Assembly (NCBI RefSeq): GCF_003217495.1
Contig: NZ_QJSW01000007.1
Coordinates: forward strand, 234,215-278,652
Direction: 5' to 3'
Source: Paenibacillus barcinonensis
GTDB lineage: Bacteria > Bacillota > Bacilli > Paenibacillales > Paenibacillaceae
Length of the DNA stretch: 44,438 nucleotides
Numbering within the stretch: position 1 is the stretch's first letter; each line of letters starts with the position of its first letter. The notes under the pieces are model-generated. The model searched no databases, was not told the origin of the DNA, and saw only the letters and a list, made by a program, of their open reading frames with translations. A program made the translations under genes and the position numbers. Positions 8,811 to 17,513 of the stretch are shown piece after piece.

Positions 8811-10268
8811 ATGCGAGAACTTCAGGTTCAAACGAAATACGGTAAGGTTCAAGGCGAGCTTTTACAAGGTGCAAGCGTATGGAAAGGCATTCCGTATGCG
8901 AAGCCTCCAGTCGGCGAGCTGCGTTTCCAAGCTCCGACACAGCCCGAGTCATGGGATGGAATCAGACAGGCAACCGAATTCGGGCCTGAGAACATACAGC
9001 CGCGTCACGATTCAGAGTGGATGGGTGGGCAGAAACCCCCGGAGTCGGAGGACAGTCTGTATCTGAACATCTGGGCCCCTGAAAAAGAAAGCAGTCACCC
9101 CCTTCCCGTCATGGTATGGATTCACGGGGGATCATTCGTAACCGGCTCGGGCAGTTTGCCTGTATATGATGGCACACAGCTAGCCGTTCGCGGTGATGTC
9201 ATCGTGGTCACCATTAACTATCGTCTTGGGCCGCTTGGATTCCTTCATATGGCTCCACTGGGCGAGGGCTATGTATCTAATGCAGGTCTGCTGGATCAGG
9301 TAGCTGCATTGCAGTGGGTGAAGGATAATATCACTGCCTTTGGCGGTGATCCGAATCAGGTTACAGTATTTGGTGAATCCGCTGGCAGTATGAGCATTGC
9401 TGCATTGATGGCGATGCCAGCTGCCAAAGGGCTGTTCCAGCGAGCCATTATGGAGAGTGGTGCTTCACAGTTCATGCCAGCAGAGCAGGCTTCTGCTCTT
9501 CGAGAGGGCATGCTGAAAGTGCTCGGTGTAGACCGCGACAACCTGGAGAAGCTGAACAGTATTCCGGTGGAGCAGATCATGGCAGCGGCAGAAGTGGTGA
9601 AGCAGCAGAGCGGAGCAGGTATGGCATTGCTGTTCCAGCCTGTGCTGGATGGTGAGACACTGCCGCAAGTGCCGCTTCAGGCTGTGAGCGAAGGCTCGGC
9701 TAAGGATGTTTCGATCCTCATCGGTACAACGTTGCATGAGGGAGCGCTGTTTATTCAACCGCATGTGCCATATTCGAAGGACATTGATATGGTGCAGGGC
9801 GTGAATTTCATGACTCCTGATCTGGAGAATCGGGTTGCCATCGCGGACAGCTATCCGAAAACCGCGGATGGACAGGCCCAGGTTATGACCGATATGTTCT
9901 TCTGGCGGTCAGCCCTGCAATATGCGGCTGCACAGCAGCAGCATGCCCCGGTGTGGATGTACCGCTTCGACTGGGTGATGCCCGAGCATCCACTTCTGAA
10001 AAGAGCCATTCACAGCATCGAGATGTTCTTTGTGTTTAACACGCTGGATGCCTTGAAATTCATGAAGGCTGAGCCGGATGAAGCTGCCAAGGCCCTTGCC
10101 CTCAAGGTGCAGGATGCCTGGATTGCTTTTGCGAAGGACGGCAAGCCTTCAGTTGCCGGAATCAAATGGCCTGAATACTCTAAGGATCGGGCGACACTCA
10201 TCTTCAACCATGAGATAGAGGTTGTGCACGACCCTGAGTCATCCAAACGCGAATTGTTAGGTGTGTAG
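8811..10268 (+). CDS. pnbA: Type B carboxylesterase, p-nitrobenzyl esterase-like
   Basis: A 485-residue alpha/beta hydrolase of the size of Bacillus PnbA. The oxyanion-hole motif HGGSF is near residue 105, the nucleophile is Ser190 in GESAGS, the acid is Glu310 in LHEG, and the His is His401 in AIHSIEMFFVF; this spacing fits PnbA. The early signature SEDSLYLNIWAPE is the family's EDCLYLN motif. It lacks a signal peptide and should be cytoplasmic. It hydrolyses carboxylic esters; the natural substrate is unknown. The gene appears monocistronic with its own promoter and a strong terminator. Confidence 0.92.
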   Translation: MRELQVQTKYGKVQGELLQGASVWKGIPYAKPPVGELRFQAPTQPESWDGIRQATEFGPENIQPRHDSEWMGGQKPPESEDSLYLNIWAPEKESSHPLPVMVWIHGGSFVTGSGSLPVYDGTQLAVRGDVIVVTINYRLGPLGFLHMAPLGEGYVSNAGLLDQVAALQWVKDNITAFGGDPNQVTVFGESAGSMSIAALMAMPAAKGLFQRAIMESGASQFMPAEQASALREGMLKVLGVDRDNLEKLNSIPVEQIMAAAEVVKQQSGAGMALLFQPVLDGETLPQVPLQAVSEGSAKDVSILIGTTLHEGALFIQPHVPYSKDIDMVQGVNFMTPDLENRVAIADSYPKTADGQAQVMTDMFFWRSALQYAAAQQQHAPVWMYRFDWVMPEHPLLKRAIHSIEMFFVFNTLDALKFMKAEPDEAAKALALKVQDAWIAFAKDGKPSVAGIKWPEYSKDRATLIFNHEIEVVHDPESSKRELLGV

Positions 10269-10341
10269 AGGTTTATGAGCAAATAAGCCACAGAAAATAA
10301 GAATCGGTATGCCACAAGGTACTACTTCCAAATTCCAAAGC

Positions 10342-10384
10342 AAAAGGCGACTTTCATTGTTATTAATGAAAAGTCGCCTTTTTG
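10342..10384. terminator. Bidirectional terminator between convergent genes
   Basis: A long hairpin (AAAGGCGACTTTCATT pairing with AATGAAAAGTCGCCTTT) ends in TTTTT on the plus strand and in a T-run on the minus strand. It separates the esterase from the convergent VanZ-RDD gene. Confidence 0.85.
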
Positions 10385-10420
10385 GTCGAAACAATCATTG
10401 CATAACGCTACAGACTTGTG

Positions 10421-11572
10421 TTACTTGCGTGAGGCTCGTATATTAGAGACTTCGTCGAAGTAGAAGGAGCGTTTGCCGCCAGAGAATAAAACAACGAGCA
10501 TATGGATAAACAGAATGAGGTACACAAGCAAGTACAGGGTGTTGATGCCCAGGGAAATCCAGACGAGGTAGGGTTGAATTACATCACCCCGATAGTTTGG
10601 GTGGGCATACTTGCTTATTAGTTGAATGATAGTTAACAGCAGCCACGGTGCATAGATGGCAATAAATCGTTTCAACAGCGCTCGAAGCGTCGGTGTACTG
10701 CTCTGACGATCTACATAACGGAAGCGCAGAATAGCTGATCCCGGTGTATATCCGCTACGGACCCAAGGGATGAAGAACAATACAATGACCATTGCGGTAG
10801 ATGTGTTTAAAACAGTCTGTATCTCATTGGTTAAGGTGAAGATCGACAGGAAATTGGCGATAACAACCACAACCATACTGTCAATGAGCAGTGCAAGCAG
10901 CTGGGGTACGGGGTACACACGGTTCTGCTCTACAATCTGTTCGCTCTTGGCCTGAATACTTGCTCTCGACGGGAACAAGGCCAGCAGCAGCGGTGCTGCG
11001 AAGAATCCAAGGACTGCACCAGAGGTATTCATCATCAGGTCATCCACGTCGAAGAGGCGATAAGGACAGCTATAGAATCCATACAGGCCAGTCAGTTGAG
11101 TGACTTCAAAAAATAAGGAAAGCCCGAATCCGGCTACAAGGGCGTGCTTCCAAAGAGCTCTCTTTTGCCAGAAATACCGGATATATACCCCCAGCGGCAG
11201 GAGCAGCAGTACATTAAACAGCACTTGCAGGAAGGCGCGCCCCTTAATCATGTTGATCCAGGTTGACGGCTGGGACCATACCATAGGGGTTTCCCGCATA
11301 ATGTCTTTGACGAACATAAAGGGTGTCAGGTTGTAATAGACCGTATCGGCGGCTTGCTGAGCACAGGTGTTTCGTGTTGTCGGAAGCGGCAGAATGATCA
11401 AACAATAGGCGGCCAGCAGGTAGAATACAAATGAAAAGCTGACGGCAAACCGTGACCAGCTGAAGAAGCCGTCTTTGCGATAACCGTAGACTAACCACGG
11501 CACCAGCAGGAACATGGATGCAATGGCAAAAATAATAAACGCAGTCTGAATGGGGAATACATAAGATGACAT
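10421..11572 (-). CDS. VanZ-like / RDD domain membrane protein
   Basis: About 383 residues with many hydrophobic helices. The N-terminal two thirds form a VanZ-like domain (NVLLLLPLGVYIRYFW, FEVTQLTGL, YRLFDVDDLMMNTSGAVLG). The C-terminal third is an RDD domain (LLALLIDSMVVVVIANFL, then a GYTPGSAILRFRYVD segment). VanZ proteins are linked to low-level teicoplanin resistance; RDD proteins are membrane proteins of mostly unknown role. The start is set at 11572 because AAAGGAG lies 9 bases before that ATG; the open frame runs 17 codons further without a ribosome site. It stands alone on its strand. Confidence 0.85.
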   Translation of the reverse strand: MSSYVFPIQTAFIIFAIASMFLLVPWLVYGYRKDGFFSWSRFAVSFSFVFYLLAAYCLIILPLPTTRNTCAQQAADTVYYNLTPFMFVKDIMRETPMVWSQPSTWINMIKGRAFLQVLFNVLLLLPLGVYIRYFWQKRALWKHALVAGFGLSLFFEVTQLTGLYGFYSCPYRLFDVDDLMMNTSGAVLGFFAAPLLLALFPSRASIQAKSEQIVEQNRVYPVPQLLALLIDSMVVVVIANFLSIFTLTNEIQTVLNTSTAMVIVLFFIPWVRSGYTPGSAILRFRYVDRQSSTPTLRALLKRFIAIYAPWLLLTIIQLISKYAHPNYRGDVIQPYLVWISLGINTLYLLVYLILFIHMLVVLFSGGKRSFYFDEVSNIRASRK

Positions 11573-11883
11573 AAGCGGAAGCTCCTTTTTGAGATGGGAG
11601 TAACGGTGTATCCCAAAAAACATTTTATTTTAGCGATAGGATCATGTGTTAAGGGTGATGTAGAAGCTTGTTCTCATATGATTAAGGTTGTATGTTTTTA
11701 ATCATAAGGGAGTTACCTTAAAGTCAAGGTCATCTTCCTTTAAATCTGGTTTAAATATGTACCTGAATATATCCTTCGATCTACACTTATGGAGGATGCA
11801 GTGATACATCGTATGGAACAACTCGGCGAAATCACGTATACTTGAGAAGATAGCTTAAAATCAGAATGGAGAGTTTAATACAT

Positions 11884-12225
11884 ATGTCTAATTTGCCTAA
11901 TTGTCCGAAATGTAATTCAGAGTACACGTATGAGGATGGCCTGCTGTTCATTTGCCCGGAATGTGCGCATGAATGGTCTTTGGAAGCGGAGGATCAGGAT
12001 GCGGAGAGTGCCAAAGTGGTGCGCGATGCCAACGGGAACGTACTGAATGATGGGGACACGGTTACGGTCATTAAAGACCTCAAGGTGAAAGGCAGCTCGC
12101 TCGTCGTGAAACAAGGCACCAAGGTAAAGAATATTCGCCTGATTGACGGGGATCATGACATTGATTGCAAAATTGATAGTCTGGGTGCGATGAAGCTGAA
12201 GTCCGAATTTGTGAAAAAAATCTAA
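11884..12225 (+). CDS. yjdM: YjdM (PhnA-like) zinc-ribbon protein
   Basis: A 113-residue protein nearly collinear with Escherichia coli YjdM. A four-cysteine zinc ribbon ([12 protein letters not shown]...CPECAHEW) is followed by the conserved C-terminal domain ([44 protein letters not shown]). It was once called an alkylphosphonate protein, but no phosphonate-cleavage activity is established; E. coli yjdM is a stress-linked orphan. The second Met is preferred because GGAG lies about 8-10 bases before it. The gene is monocistronic, with a hairpin terminator downstream. Confidence 0.92.
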   Translation: MSNLPNCPKCNSEYTYEDGLLFICPECAHEWSLEAEDQDAESAKVVRDANGNVLNDGDTVTVIKDLKVKGSSLVVKQGTKVKNIRLIDGDHDIDCKIDSLGAMKLKSEFVKKI

Positions 12226-12276
12226 ATGCCTATTCAAGCGCGCTGCTTGTGATTGGCTAGGTCTGTTACATCCAAG

Positions 12277-12321
12277 AAGAGCGTTCATTTCTGCAGTATT
12301 GTGGAAGTGAACGTTCTTTTT
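12277..12321 (+). terminator. Terminator after yjdM
   Basis: Arms AAGAGCGTTCATTT and AAGTGAACGTTCTT pair with few wobbles and are followed by a T-run (12317-12321). Confidence 0.75.
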
Positions 12322-12692
12322 ACGTTGTGCAGAGACAGGAAGCATGAACCTACACCTATAACTTTTCATGCCCATCATAATTAGACGTACATGCTTGAGA
12401 AGGGTGAACGGAGCTACGGTATGCCAGCCAAGACACAATTTGCCGGAGACGGGAACAACCAAGGCATTGATCGGTATGAGAAGTACGCATCGGTACGGCT
12501 GTACCACTGCTGGAAGAGAAGTGAACATGCGAATCAAGTCCGAATAACCTCCATCTGATTCGATCGAGACCGCCGCCTAGGTTTACAAGTACGTTTAAAC
12601 TGATATGCCGTGCTTCGGCTACTAAGCTAGCTTGTGGAAGATGGGGAGGATTATAGCATGAAAGCCTTCTGTGACTTATAGGCAAATATGAG
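12322..12692. other. Intergenic stretch without a recognisable gene
   Basis: About 370 bases between the yjdM terminator and the T-box promoter. Open frames here lack ribosome sites or similarity I recognise. The only oddity is a GGGGAGG site followed by a seven-codon frame (MKAFCDL, 12658-12681), probably chance or the remnant of a lost gene. Confidence 0.4.
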
Positions 12693-12722
12693 TTGACAGG
12701 AAATAATTAGGAGTAATATACT
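12693..12722 (+). promoter_or_regulatory. Sigma-A promoter of the T-box leader
   Basis: Consensus TTGACA (12693-12698) and TATACT (12717-12722) separated by 18 bases. Transcription would start near 12729, just upstream of T-box stem I. Confidence 0.75.
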
Positions 12723-12744
12723 AGTTAAAATTTAACAGTAAAAC

Positions 12745-13077
12745 GCAATGATCAGGAGTATTAAGGTATATGGTTTGGTTCAGAGAGCTGTCGATCGGGT
12801 GCAAGACAGTCCAGCCTAACCCCAACTCACCTGTGAGGAGCAGGGTTGAAGAGCAGTTATGCGTATATCTTCACGGGTTCAGTGAACGAGAAGCTGAAAG
12901 GATTAGAGGATATACAGAACTGAATTCATGTAGACTCTGACGGGTAACCTCCGTCATCAGGTTCTGAGATGTTATGGCAGGATAGGCTCGGATATATTCA
13001 TCCTGTTCATGATTCAACAAGAGTGGTACCGCGAAGGTCAGACCTGTCGCCTCTTAGCTGAGGCGGCAGGTTTTTTT
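12745..13077 (+). promoter_or_regulatory. T-box riboswitch leader, probable leucine (CUC) specifier
   Basis: The T-box core AAGAGTGGTACCGCG is at 13019-13033, followed by a terminator (arms 13042-13052 and 13061-13071, then seven Ts). Stem I is recognisable: a CAGG/CCTG base helix, the AGTA motif (12757-12760), a GGTTtGGTT/AGCCtAACC helix, and the apical CAGAGAGCTGTC...GGTGCAAGACAG. The specifier side reads CCAACTCACCTG, placing CTC (12826-12828) at the specifier position. The variable T-box base is T, pairing with discriminator A73 as in tRNA-Leu; this argues against the overlapping Ser (TCA) or Thr (ACT) readings. Uncharged tRNA should prevent termination and switch on the methyltransferase downstream. 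The T-box call is firm; the amino acid is inference. Confidence 0.93.
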
Positions 13078-13122
13078 GTTTTATGTAACAGGCCTTAATG
13101 TTGAGAAAAGGGCAGGTGTGGC

Positions 13123-13938
13123 ATGATGGTAAGATCACGTGTGGTGGACTATTACTCTCAATTTGACGAGTGGGGAAGGCTGGACCGGGAGCCGCTTGAA
13201 TTCATGATCAACATGCATTATATCAGGGAGTCGCTTCCCGCTACAGGTCTTGTGCTGGACAACGGGGCCGGGCCGGGCAAATATGCGATGGAGCTTGCCC
13301 GATCAGGATATCATGTTACCCTCTCGGACCTGACTCCTGCCTCTGTGGATCTGGCGAGACAGAAGGCTCAAGAGATGGACCTGAGTCAACAGTTTAACGG
13401 GTTTCATGTGCTGGATGCGACCCGTCTGAACGGGATTGCCGATGAGATCTATGATGCAGTGCTTATGCTGGGGCCGCTGTATCATCTGCAGCTGGAGGAG
13501 GAGCGACAGGCCGCCGTAAGAGAATTACATCGTGTAACCAAGCCGGGAGGTGTTGTGTTCGCCGCGTTCCAGAGCCGGATGCGAATGAGCATCAATTCAC
13601 TGCAAGCCCCGCAGCATTGGAAGCCCAACGACAGCATGGCTGCAATCCGTTCTTTTGTCCAAAAGGGGACGTTTGACCATCAGGCTCAGGGCCGTTTTAC
13701 AGGGGCATACTATTTTCAGGTGCAGGAGGTTGTACCTTTTATGGAGCAGCATGGGTTCGAGACAGTCCGGCTAATCGGTTCCTCCAGCCTGAAAGCGATG
13801 CTTACAGATGAGCAGGAGCAGTATTGGAAGGAGCGCGGCGAGGAGCAAGAACTGCTTCATTACCTGATTGAAGCCGCCAAAGACCCTTCGATATTGGGAA
13901 TTTCTTCTCATTTGCTGTACATCGGAAGGAAGCTGTAG
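13123..13938 (+). CDS. Class I SAM-dependent methyltransferase under T-box control
   Basis: A 271-residue Rossmann methyltransferase. Motif I is LVLDNGAGPGKYAMELA (DNGAGPG in place of DxGxGxG), the acidic residue after strand 2 is Asp in VTLSDLTP, and post-motif segments include DAVLMLGPLYHL and KPGGVVFAAF. The MLGPLYHL segment is typical of a small-molecule methyltransferase subgroup in Bacillota. The ATG has AGGTG upstream and lies 46 bases after the T-box terminator, so it is the only gene the leader can control. Its substrate is unknown; control by tRNA charging suggests a link to amino acid supply, but no biosynthetic partner is adjacent. Confidence 0.85.
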   Translation: MMVRSRVVDYYSQFDEWGRLDREPLEFMINMHYIRESLPATGLVLDNGAGPGKYAMELARSGYHVTLSDLTPASVDLARQKAQEMDLSQQFNGFHVLDATRLNGIADEIYDAVLMLGPLYHLQLEEERQAAVRELHRVTKPGGVVFAAFQSRMRMSINSLQAPQHWKPNDSMAAIRSFVQKGTFDHQAQGRFTGAYYFQVQEVVPFMEQHGFETVRLIGSSSLKAMLTDEQEQYWKERGEEQELLHYLIEAAKDPSILGISSHLLYIGRKL

Positions 13939-13997
13939 CTAGCACAAGATGGTGGAATAAAAGTATAGCTTCCCCTGAGCGCAGACAAAATAATGAA

Positions 13998-14033
13998 AAG
14001 TGCCCTCTGGAAACAGAGGGTACTTGTATTTTT
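13998..14033 (+). terminator. Terminator after the methyltransferase
   Basis: Arms AAGTGCCCTCT and AGAGGGTACTT (one wobble) with a GGAAAC loop, then GTATTTTT. Confidence 0.85.
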
Positions 14034-14133
14034 CCTCAAAATAGTTCAATATGAAGATAAATAACAAAAGGTGATCTACTTACAATAGGTTAGATGAACG
14101 ACGGATCGCTTCATTTACAGGGAGGAACATACA

Positions 14134-15186
14134 ATGGAAATCGGAATCAGTACATTTGTGGAAACAAACCCGGATGTAAATACGGGAGAATTAATCAGTC
14201 ACGCACAGCGTATTCGCGATGTTGTAGAAGAGATTGTGTTGGCAGATCAGGTAGGGCTGGATGTGTACGGTGTAGGCGAGCATCATCGTTCTGACTATGC
14301 CGCTTCATCCCCGGCTGTGATTCTGGCAGCAGCGGCTTCCCAAACTAAAAATATTCGGCTGACCAGTGCCGTAACGGTATTGTCCTCGGATGATCCGGTA
14401 CGTGTGTTTCAGGATTTTGCGACACTGGACGGGATTTCAAATGGACGTGCAGAGATTATGGCAGGACGCGGATCATTTATTGAATCCTTCCCGTTATTTG
14501 GTTATGAGCTCAGTGATTATGACGAGTTGTTCGATGAGAAGCTGGATCTGCTCCTGAAGCTGACCGAATCGGAAAAGGTCACCTGGTCGGGGAAACACCG
14601 CCCTTCCTTCAACAACCTGGGCATCTATCCGCGTCCGGTGCAGGAGAAGCTTCCAGTCTGGATTGGTAGCGGCGGTAATCAGGAATCGGTTGTGCGCGCA
14701 GGCCTGCTTGGATTGCCGCTTGTGCTTGCGATTATCGGTGGTCGTCCGAAGCAATTCGCACCGCTGGTGGAGCTGTACAAGAAAGCCGCTGCGCACGCAG
14801 GTCACGATGCTTCCAAGCTGACCGTAGCTTCTCACTCCCACGGCTTCATTGCCGATACAACAGATGAGGCTGTAGAGAAGTTCTTCCGCCCTGCACAAGC
14901 TGTCATGAATCAGCTGGGACGCGAACGCGGATGGGGCCATTACGGACGGGAGACCTTCGATGCTGCTCGCAGCCTGGAAGGCGCACTGTACGTAGGGGAT
15001 GTGCAGACGGTTGCCGAGAAAATCATCTATCTGCGCAAAGAAGTGGGCATCACCCGTTTCATGCTGCACACACCGCTTGGTACACAGCCGCATGATGAGG
15101 TTATGCACGCCATTGAATTGCTTGGCAAGGAAGTTGCACCGATCGTACGCAAGGAGATTGCCCGCTGGGAAGCGGAGAATGCTTAA
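14134..15186 (+). CDS. LLM-class flavin-dependent oxidoreductase
   Basis: A 350-residue luciferase-like monooxygenase fold protein. It begins MEIGISTFVETNPD and carries GVGEHHRSDYAASSPAVILAAAA, IRLTSAVTVLSSDDPVRVFQDFATLDGISNGRAEIMAGRGSF in two consecutive family blocks, and a C-terminal GALYVGDVQTVAEKI segment. These match the oxidoreductase subgroup of LLM proteins that includes Agrobacterium Atu2307. FMNH2-dependent oxidation is the family chemistry; the substrate is unknown. GGGAGG lies 9 bases before the ATG. It is flanked by terminators and stands alone. Confidence 0.9.
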   Translation: MEIGISTFVETNPDVNTGELISHAQRIRDVVEEIVLADQVGLDVYGVGEHHRSDYAASSPAVILAAAASQTKNIRLTSAVTVLSSDDPVRVFQDFATLDGISNGRAEIMAGRGSFIESFPLFGYELSDYDELFDEKLDLLLKLTESEKVTWSGKHRPSFNNLGIYPRPVQEKLPVWIGSGGNQESVVRAGLLGLPLVLAIIGGRPKQFAPLVELYKKAAAHAGHDASKLTVASHSHGFIADTTDEAVEKFFRPAQAVMNQLGRERGWGHYGRETFDAARSLEGALYVGDVQTVAEKIIYLRKEVGITRFMLHTPLGTQPHDEVMHAIELLGKEVAPIVRKEIARWEAENA

Positions 15187-15285
15187 ACATACTGCTTCGG
15201 GTAGTCTATATTCAGGCATCTTCGATATGTGAAAATAAAGCTTTAGCACTGTCATATCATGGACTTTGCTCAATGAGTTAACAGG

Positions 15286-15331
15286 AGCAGGGGTTCAGCC
15301 ATCCTACATGGGCTGAACCCCTGCTTTTTTT
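15286..15331 (+). terminator. Strong terminator after the flavin oxidoreductase
   Basis: Perfect 15-base arms AGCAGGGGTTCAGCC and GGCTGAACCCCTGCT followed by seven or more Ts. It also lies just beyond the 3' end of the convergent TetR gene. Confidence 0.92.
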
Positions 15332-15346
15332 CGTGACGGAGCGTTC

Positions 15347-16006
15347 CTACTCCTTCGAGTCAGAAGTAAACAGAGCGTTCACGATCATTGACAAGGTGTG
15401 ATCATACAGGGCTTGGGCTGCGCCCTCACTCTCCAGATGTCCTCCCAAATAGAGATGAATGACACCATGAAGCGGGGCCCAGATCATCTGTACGGCGGCA
15501 ATCGTATCTCTCTCTCGAATGAATTGCTGCGCCTGAGCTGCTTCTACAAGTTGCGTGAGTTGTTTCATTGCGGTTGCCGTTCCCTCAAGGCTATCCGCAT
15601 CCGGTTTAAACTCGGCGAATGAACCGCCGAACATCACTTGATAGAAGCTGGACTGTGTGAGGGCAAAGTCCCAGTAGGCATGAGCGAGTGCACGAAGCTG
15701 CTGCTGAATGGAGGGCTGCTGTGGTACGGCTTCGAAGGATCGGGATAACATCATGCAGCCTTCAAGATACAAATATTTAGCGAGCCCCTCCTTCTTGCCA
15801 AAAAGGTTATATATGATTTTGGTAGAGCACTCCATGCGCTCGGCCACTCGCCTAACAGTAACCGCTTCGGGTCCGTGCTCCTGAAGCAGGGCTGCTGCGG
15901 CGTGTACAATATTTTGGCGCAGATTCTCCGAATGCTGCATTCTTGTCTCTTGAAAGGTCGTCACCGGGTGTAGCGGCTCCGTCTGTGAAATTGTTGATTT
16001 TTTCAT
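15347..16006 (-). CDS. TetR/AcrR-family repressor
   Basis: A 219-residue TetR-type regulator. The N-terminal helix-turn-helix occupies roughly residues 28-75 (IVHAAAALLQEHGPEAVTVRRV, ERMECSTKIIYNLFGKKEGL). The C-terminal region resembles the TetR WHG-type ligand domain (FYQVMFGGSFAEF, IWAPLHGVIHLYLGG). AAGGATG precedes the ATG. It is divergent from the short-chain dehydrogenase at 16197. Each promoter carries one copy of the palindrome GAAAC-N3-GTTTC, so it probably represses itself and the dehydrogenase. The inducer is unknown. Confidence 0.9.
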   Translation of the reverse strand: MKKSTISQTEPLHPVTTFQETRMQHSENLRQNIVHAAAALLQEHGPEAVTVRRVAERMECSTKIIYNLFGKKEGLAKYLYLEGCMMLSRSFEAVPQQPSIQQQLRALAHAYWDFALTQSSFYQVMFGGSFAEFKPDADSLEGTATAMKQLTQLVEAAQAQQFIRERDTIAAVQMIWAPLHGVIHLYLGGHLESEGAAQALYDHTLSMIVNALFTSDSKE

Positions 16007-16043
16007 CTATGTCATCCTTAGTCGTCATATTTGTTTTCTTTTG

Positions 16044-16094
16044 GAAACGATGTTTCTTAGACTTATTTTACTGTTTTGAATTGGAGCCAGTCAA
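16044..16094 (-). promoter_or_regulatory. tetR promoter with palindromic operator
   Basis: On the minus strand TTGACT (16094-16089) and TAAAAT (16070-16065) are 18 bases apart. The palindrome GAAACGATGTTTC (16044-16056) lies about where transcription begins, a suitable place for autorepression. Confidence 0.7.
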
Positions 16095-16109
16095 TTTGGG
16101 AAATGAAGA

Positions 16110-16162
16110 TTGACAACATTTAAGAATAGGGATACTATGTTTTCATTAAGAAACAGTGTTTC
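16110..16162 (+). promoter_or_regulatory. SDR gene promoter with palindromic operator
   Basis: TTGACA (16110-16115) and TACTAT (16133-16138) are 17 bases apart. AGAAACAGTGTTTCT (16149-16163) covers the expected start region. It shares the GAAAC-N3-GTTTC core with the site in the tetR promoter; the two centres are 106 bases apart, about ten helical turns. Confidence 0.75.
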
Positions 16163-16196
16163 TAATAAAAAACAAGTGAGAAAGGACGGTTATAAC

Positions 16197-17009
16197 ATGA
16201 AAAACATACAGCATCAGTGGGCATTAATTACGGGGGCATCGTCTGGAATTGGGGAGACGTTTGCACTGGAGATGGCTTCACAGGGGTATCATGTTGTGTT
16301 GGTAGCAAGGTCGGAAGCGAAGCTGATTCAGCTGGCACAACGAATCGAGCGCATGTATTCGGTCAAAGCAGAGGTTATTGCAGCTGATCTGTCCGAGGTA
16401 CTGGGGCCCCAATATATCTATGACGAATGCAAGAAGCGAGACATTTGTGTGAGTGTGTTAATTAATAATGCAGGTTTCGCCACACATGGATGGTTCGAGC
16501 AAGTAGACGGCTTGCGACAGCAGGAGGAAATTATGCTCAACGTGGTTGCGGTGACGAATATGACACACCTGTTCTTGCCGGGCATGCTTGAGGGCCGAAA
16601 TGGAGCGGTAATCAACGTTTCCTCCACAGCAGCCTTCCAGCCTGATCCTTACATGGCTGTGTATGGAGCTACGAAATCGTATGTGCTTTCTTTTACAGAG
16701 TCACTGTATGAGGAGAACCGAGGGCGTGGGGTGCGGTTTCTGGCCATCTGTCCCGGTGCTACAGAGACCTCCTTCTTCGATGTGGTTAATGCGGAAGAGG
16801 CTTCAGTAGGCAAGCGGGATACACCTGAGCATGTGGTTGAAGTTGCGATGAAGGCTCTGCAATCCGGCAAGTGTTATGCGGTACCCGGAGCTTCCAACTA
16901 CTGGACAGCTCAATTAGCACGCTTTCTGCCACGCAGGCTAATTCTCCGTGTAGTTGGAGGTATGCTGCGACCTCGCCAGCAGAGCAGCAAAGTGCAAGCC
17001 GGAGCTTAA
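16197..17009 (+). CDS. Short-chain dehydrogenase/reductase (SDR)
   Basis: A 270-residue classical SDR. The cofactor motif is TGASSGIG, the NNAG motif follows, and the catalytic Ser (NVSSTAAF) and YGATK (Tyr/Lys) are present. The C-terminal part resembles the DltE/SadH-type SDR branch (ICPGATETSFFD). The Arg in VLVARSEAKL after strand 2 favours NADPH. The start at 16197 is chosen because AAAGGACGG precedes it and the promoter and operator lie upstream; a longer frame back to 16110 would begin inside the -35 box. Control by the divergent TetR protein suggests induction by a substrate-like molecule. Confidence 0.9.
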   Translation: MKNIQHQWALITGASSGIGETFALEMASQGYHVVLVARSEAKLIQLAQRIERMYSVKAEVIAADLSEVLGPQYIYDECKKRDICVSVLINNAGFATHGWFEQVDGLRQQEEIMLNVVAVTNMTHLFLPGMLEGRNGAVINVSSTAAFQPDPYMAVYGATKSYVLSFTESLYEENRGRGVRFLAICPGATETSFFDVVNAEEASVGKRDTPEHVVEVAMKALQSGKCYAVPGASNYWTAQLARFLPRRLILRVVGGMLRPRQQSSKVQAGA

Positions 17010-17313
17010 TGATATGCGCTCCAGCCAACCGGAGGCTCGCTGTTCCAATGAATATCATTAGCAATCAACTCCATTTATCTTCATATTGAGGCCTGATCAA
17101 TCCGCCATCTCAGAATTATATTGCTCACGATGCTGCTTCATCCTCAGGATAGGATGCTTATCCTTGTCACCCCGGTTCTGATGTTACATGCATGGTTAAA
17201 TGTTTTCTAAACAGGTGGAATACGGCGGTACAATGTTTGATTTATACGTCATTGGGTTATAGGTACACACAAGGCAGTGCCTTGATCAAATTCCGCCGAA
17301 GAGAGGGATAACG

Positions 17314-17442
17314 ATGACACAGAACCAGAACGAAGAGAACAAAGCCATTCAGGACGATGAGCCGGATCAATTCGAGACACCTGTGACGAAGGCTGATGAA
17401 GCGGAGGATGAAGAGCTCGCAGAAGAGCAGGAGCAGGAATAG
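17314..17442 (+). CDS. Small acidic protein, 42 residues, hypothetical
   Basis: ATG at 17314 preceded by GAGAGGGA at a normal distance; 42 codons and TAG. The product is extremely acidic and polar (MTQNQNEENKAIQDDEPDQ... ending EELAEEQEQE), with only a few Lys and no Cys or Trp. There is no membrane segment or known motif. It is likely disordered. A hairpin terminator about 70 bases downstream supports a real transcription unit. I do not recognise a family; similar short Glu-rich proteins occur in Bacillota genomes. Confidence 0.6.
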   Translation: MTQNQNEENKAIQDDEPDQFETPVTKADEAEDEELAEEQEQE

Positions 17443-17513
17443 TCTGAAAAAGTTACATGAAACAGCATGTTTCCACGTGCATGTTATGACATAAGAAGGA
17501 TGTAAGAACCATG

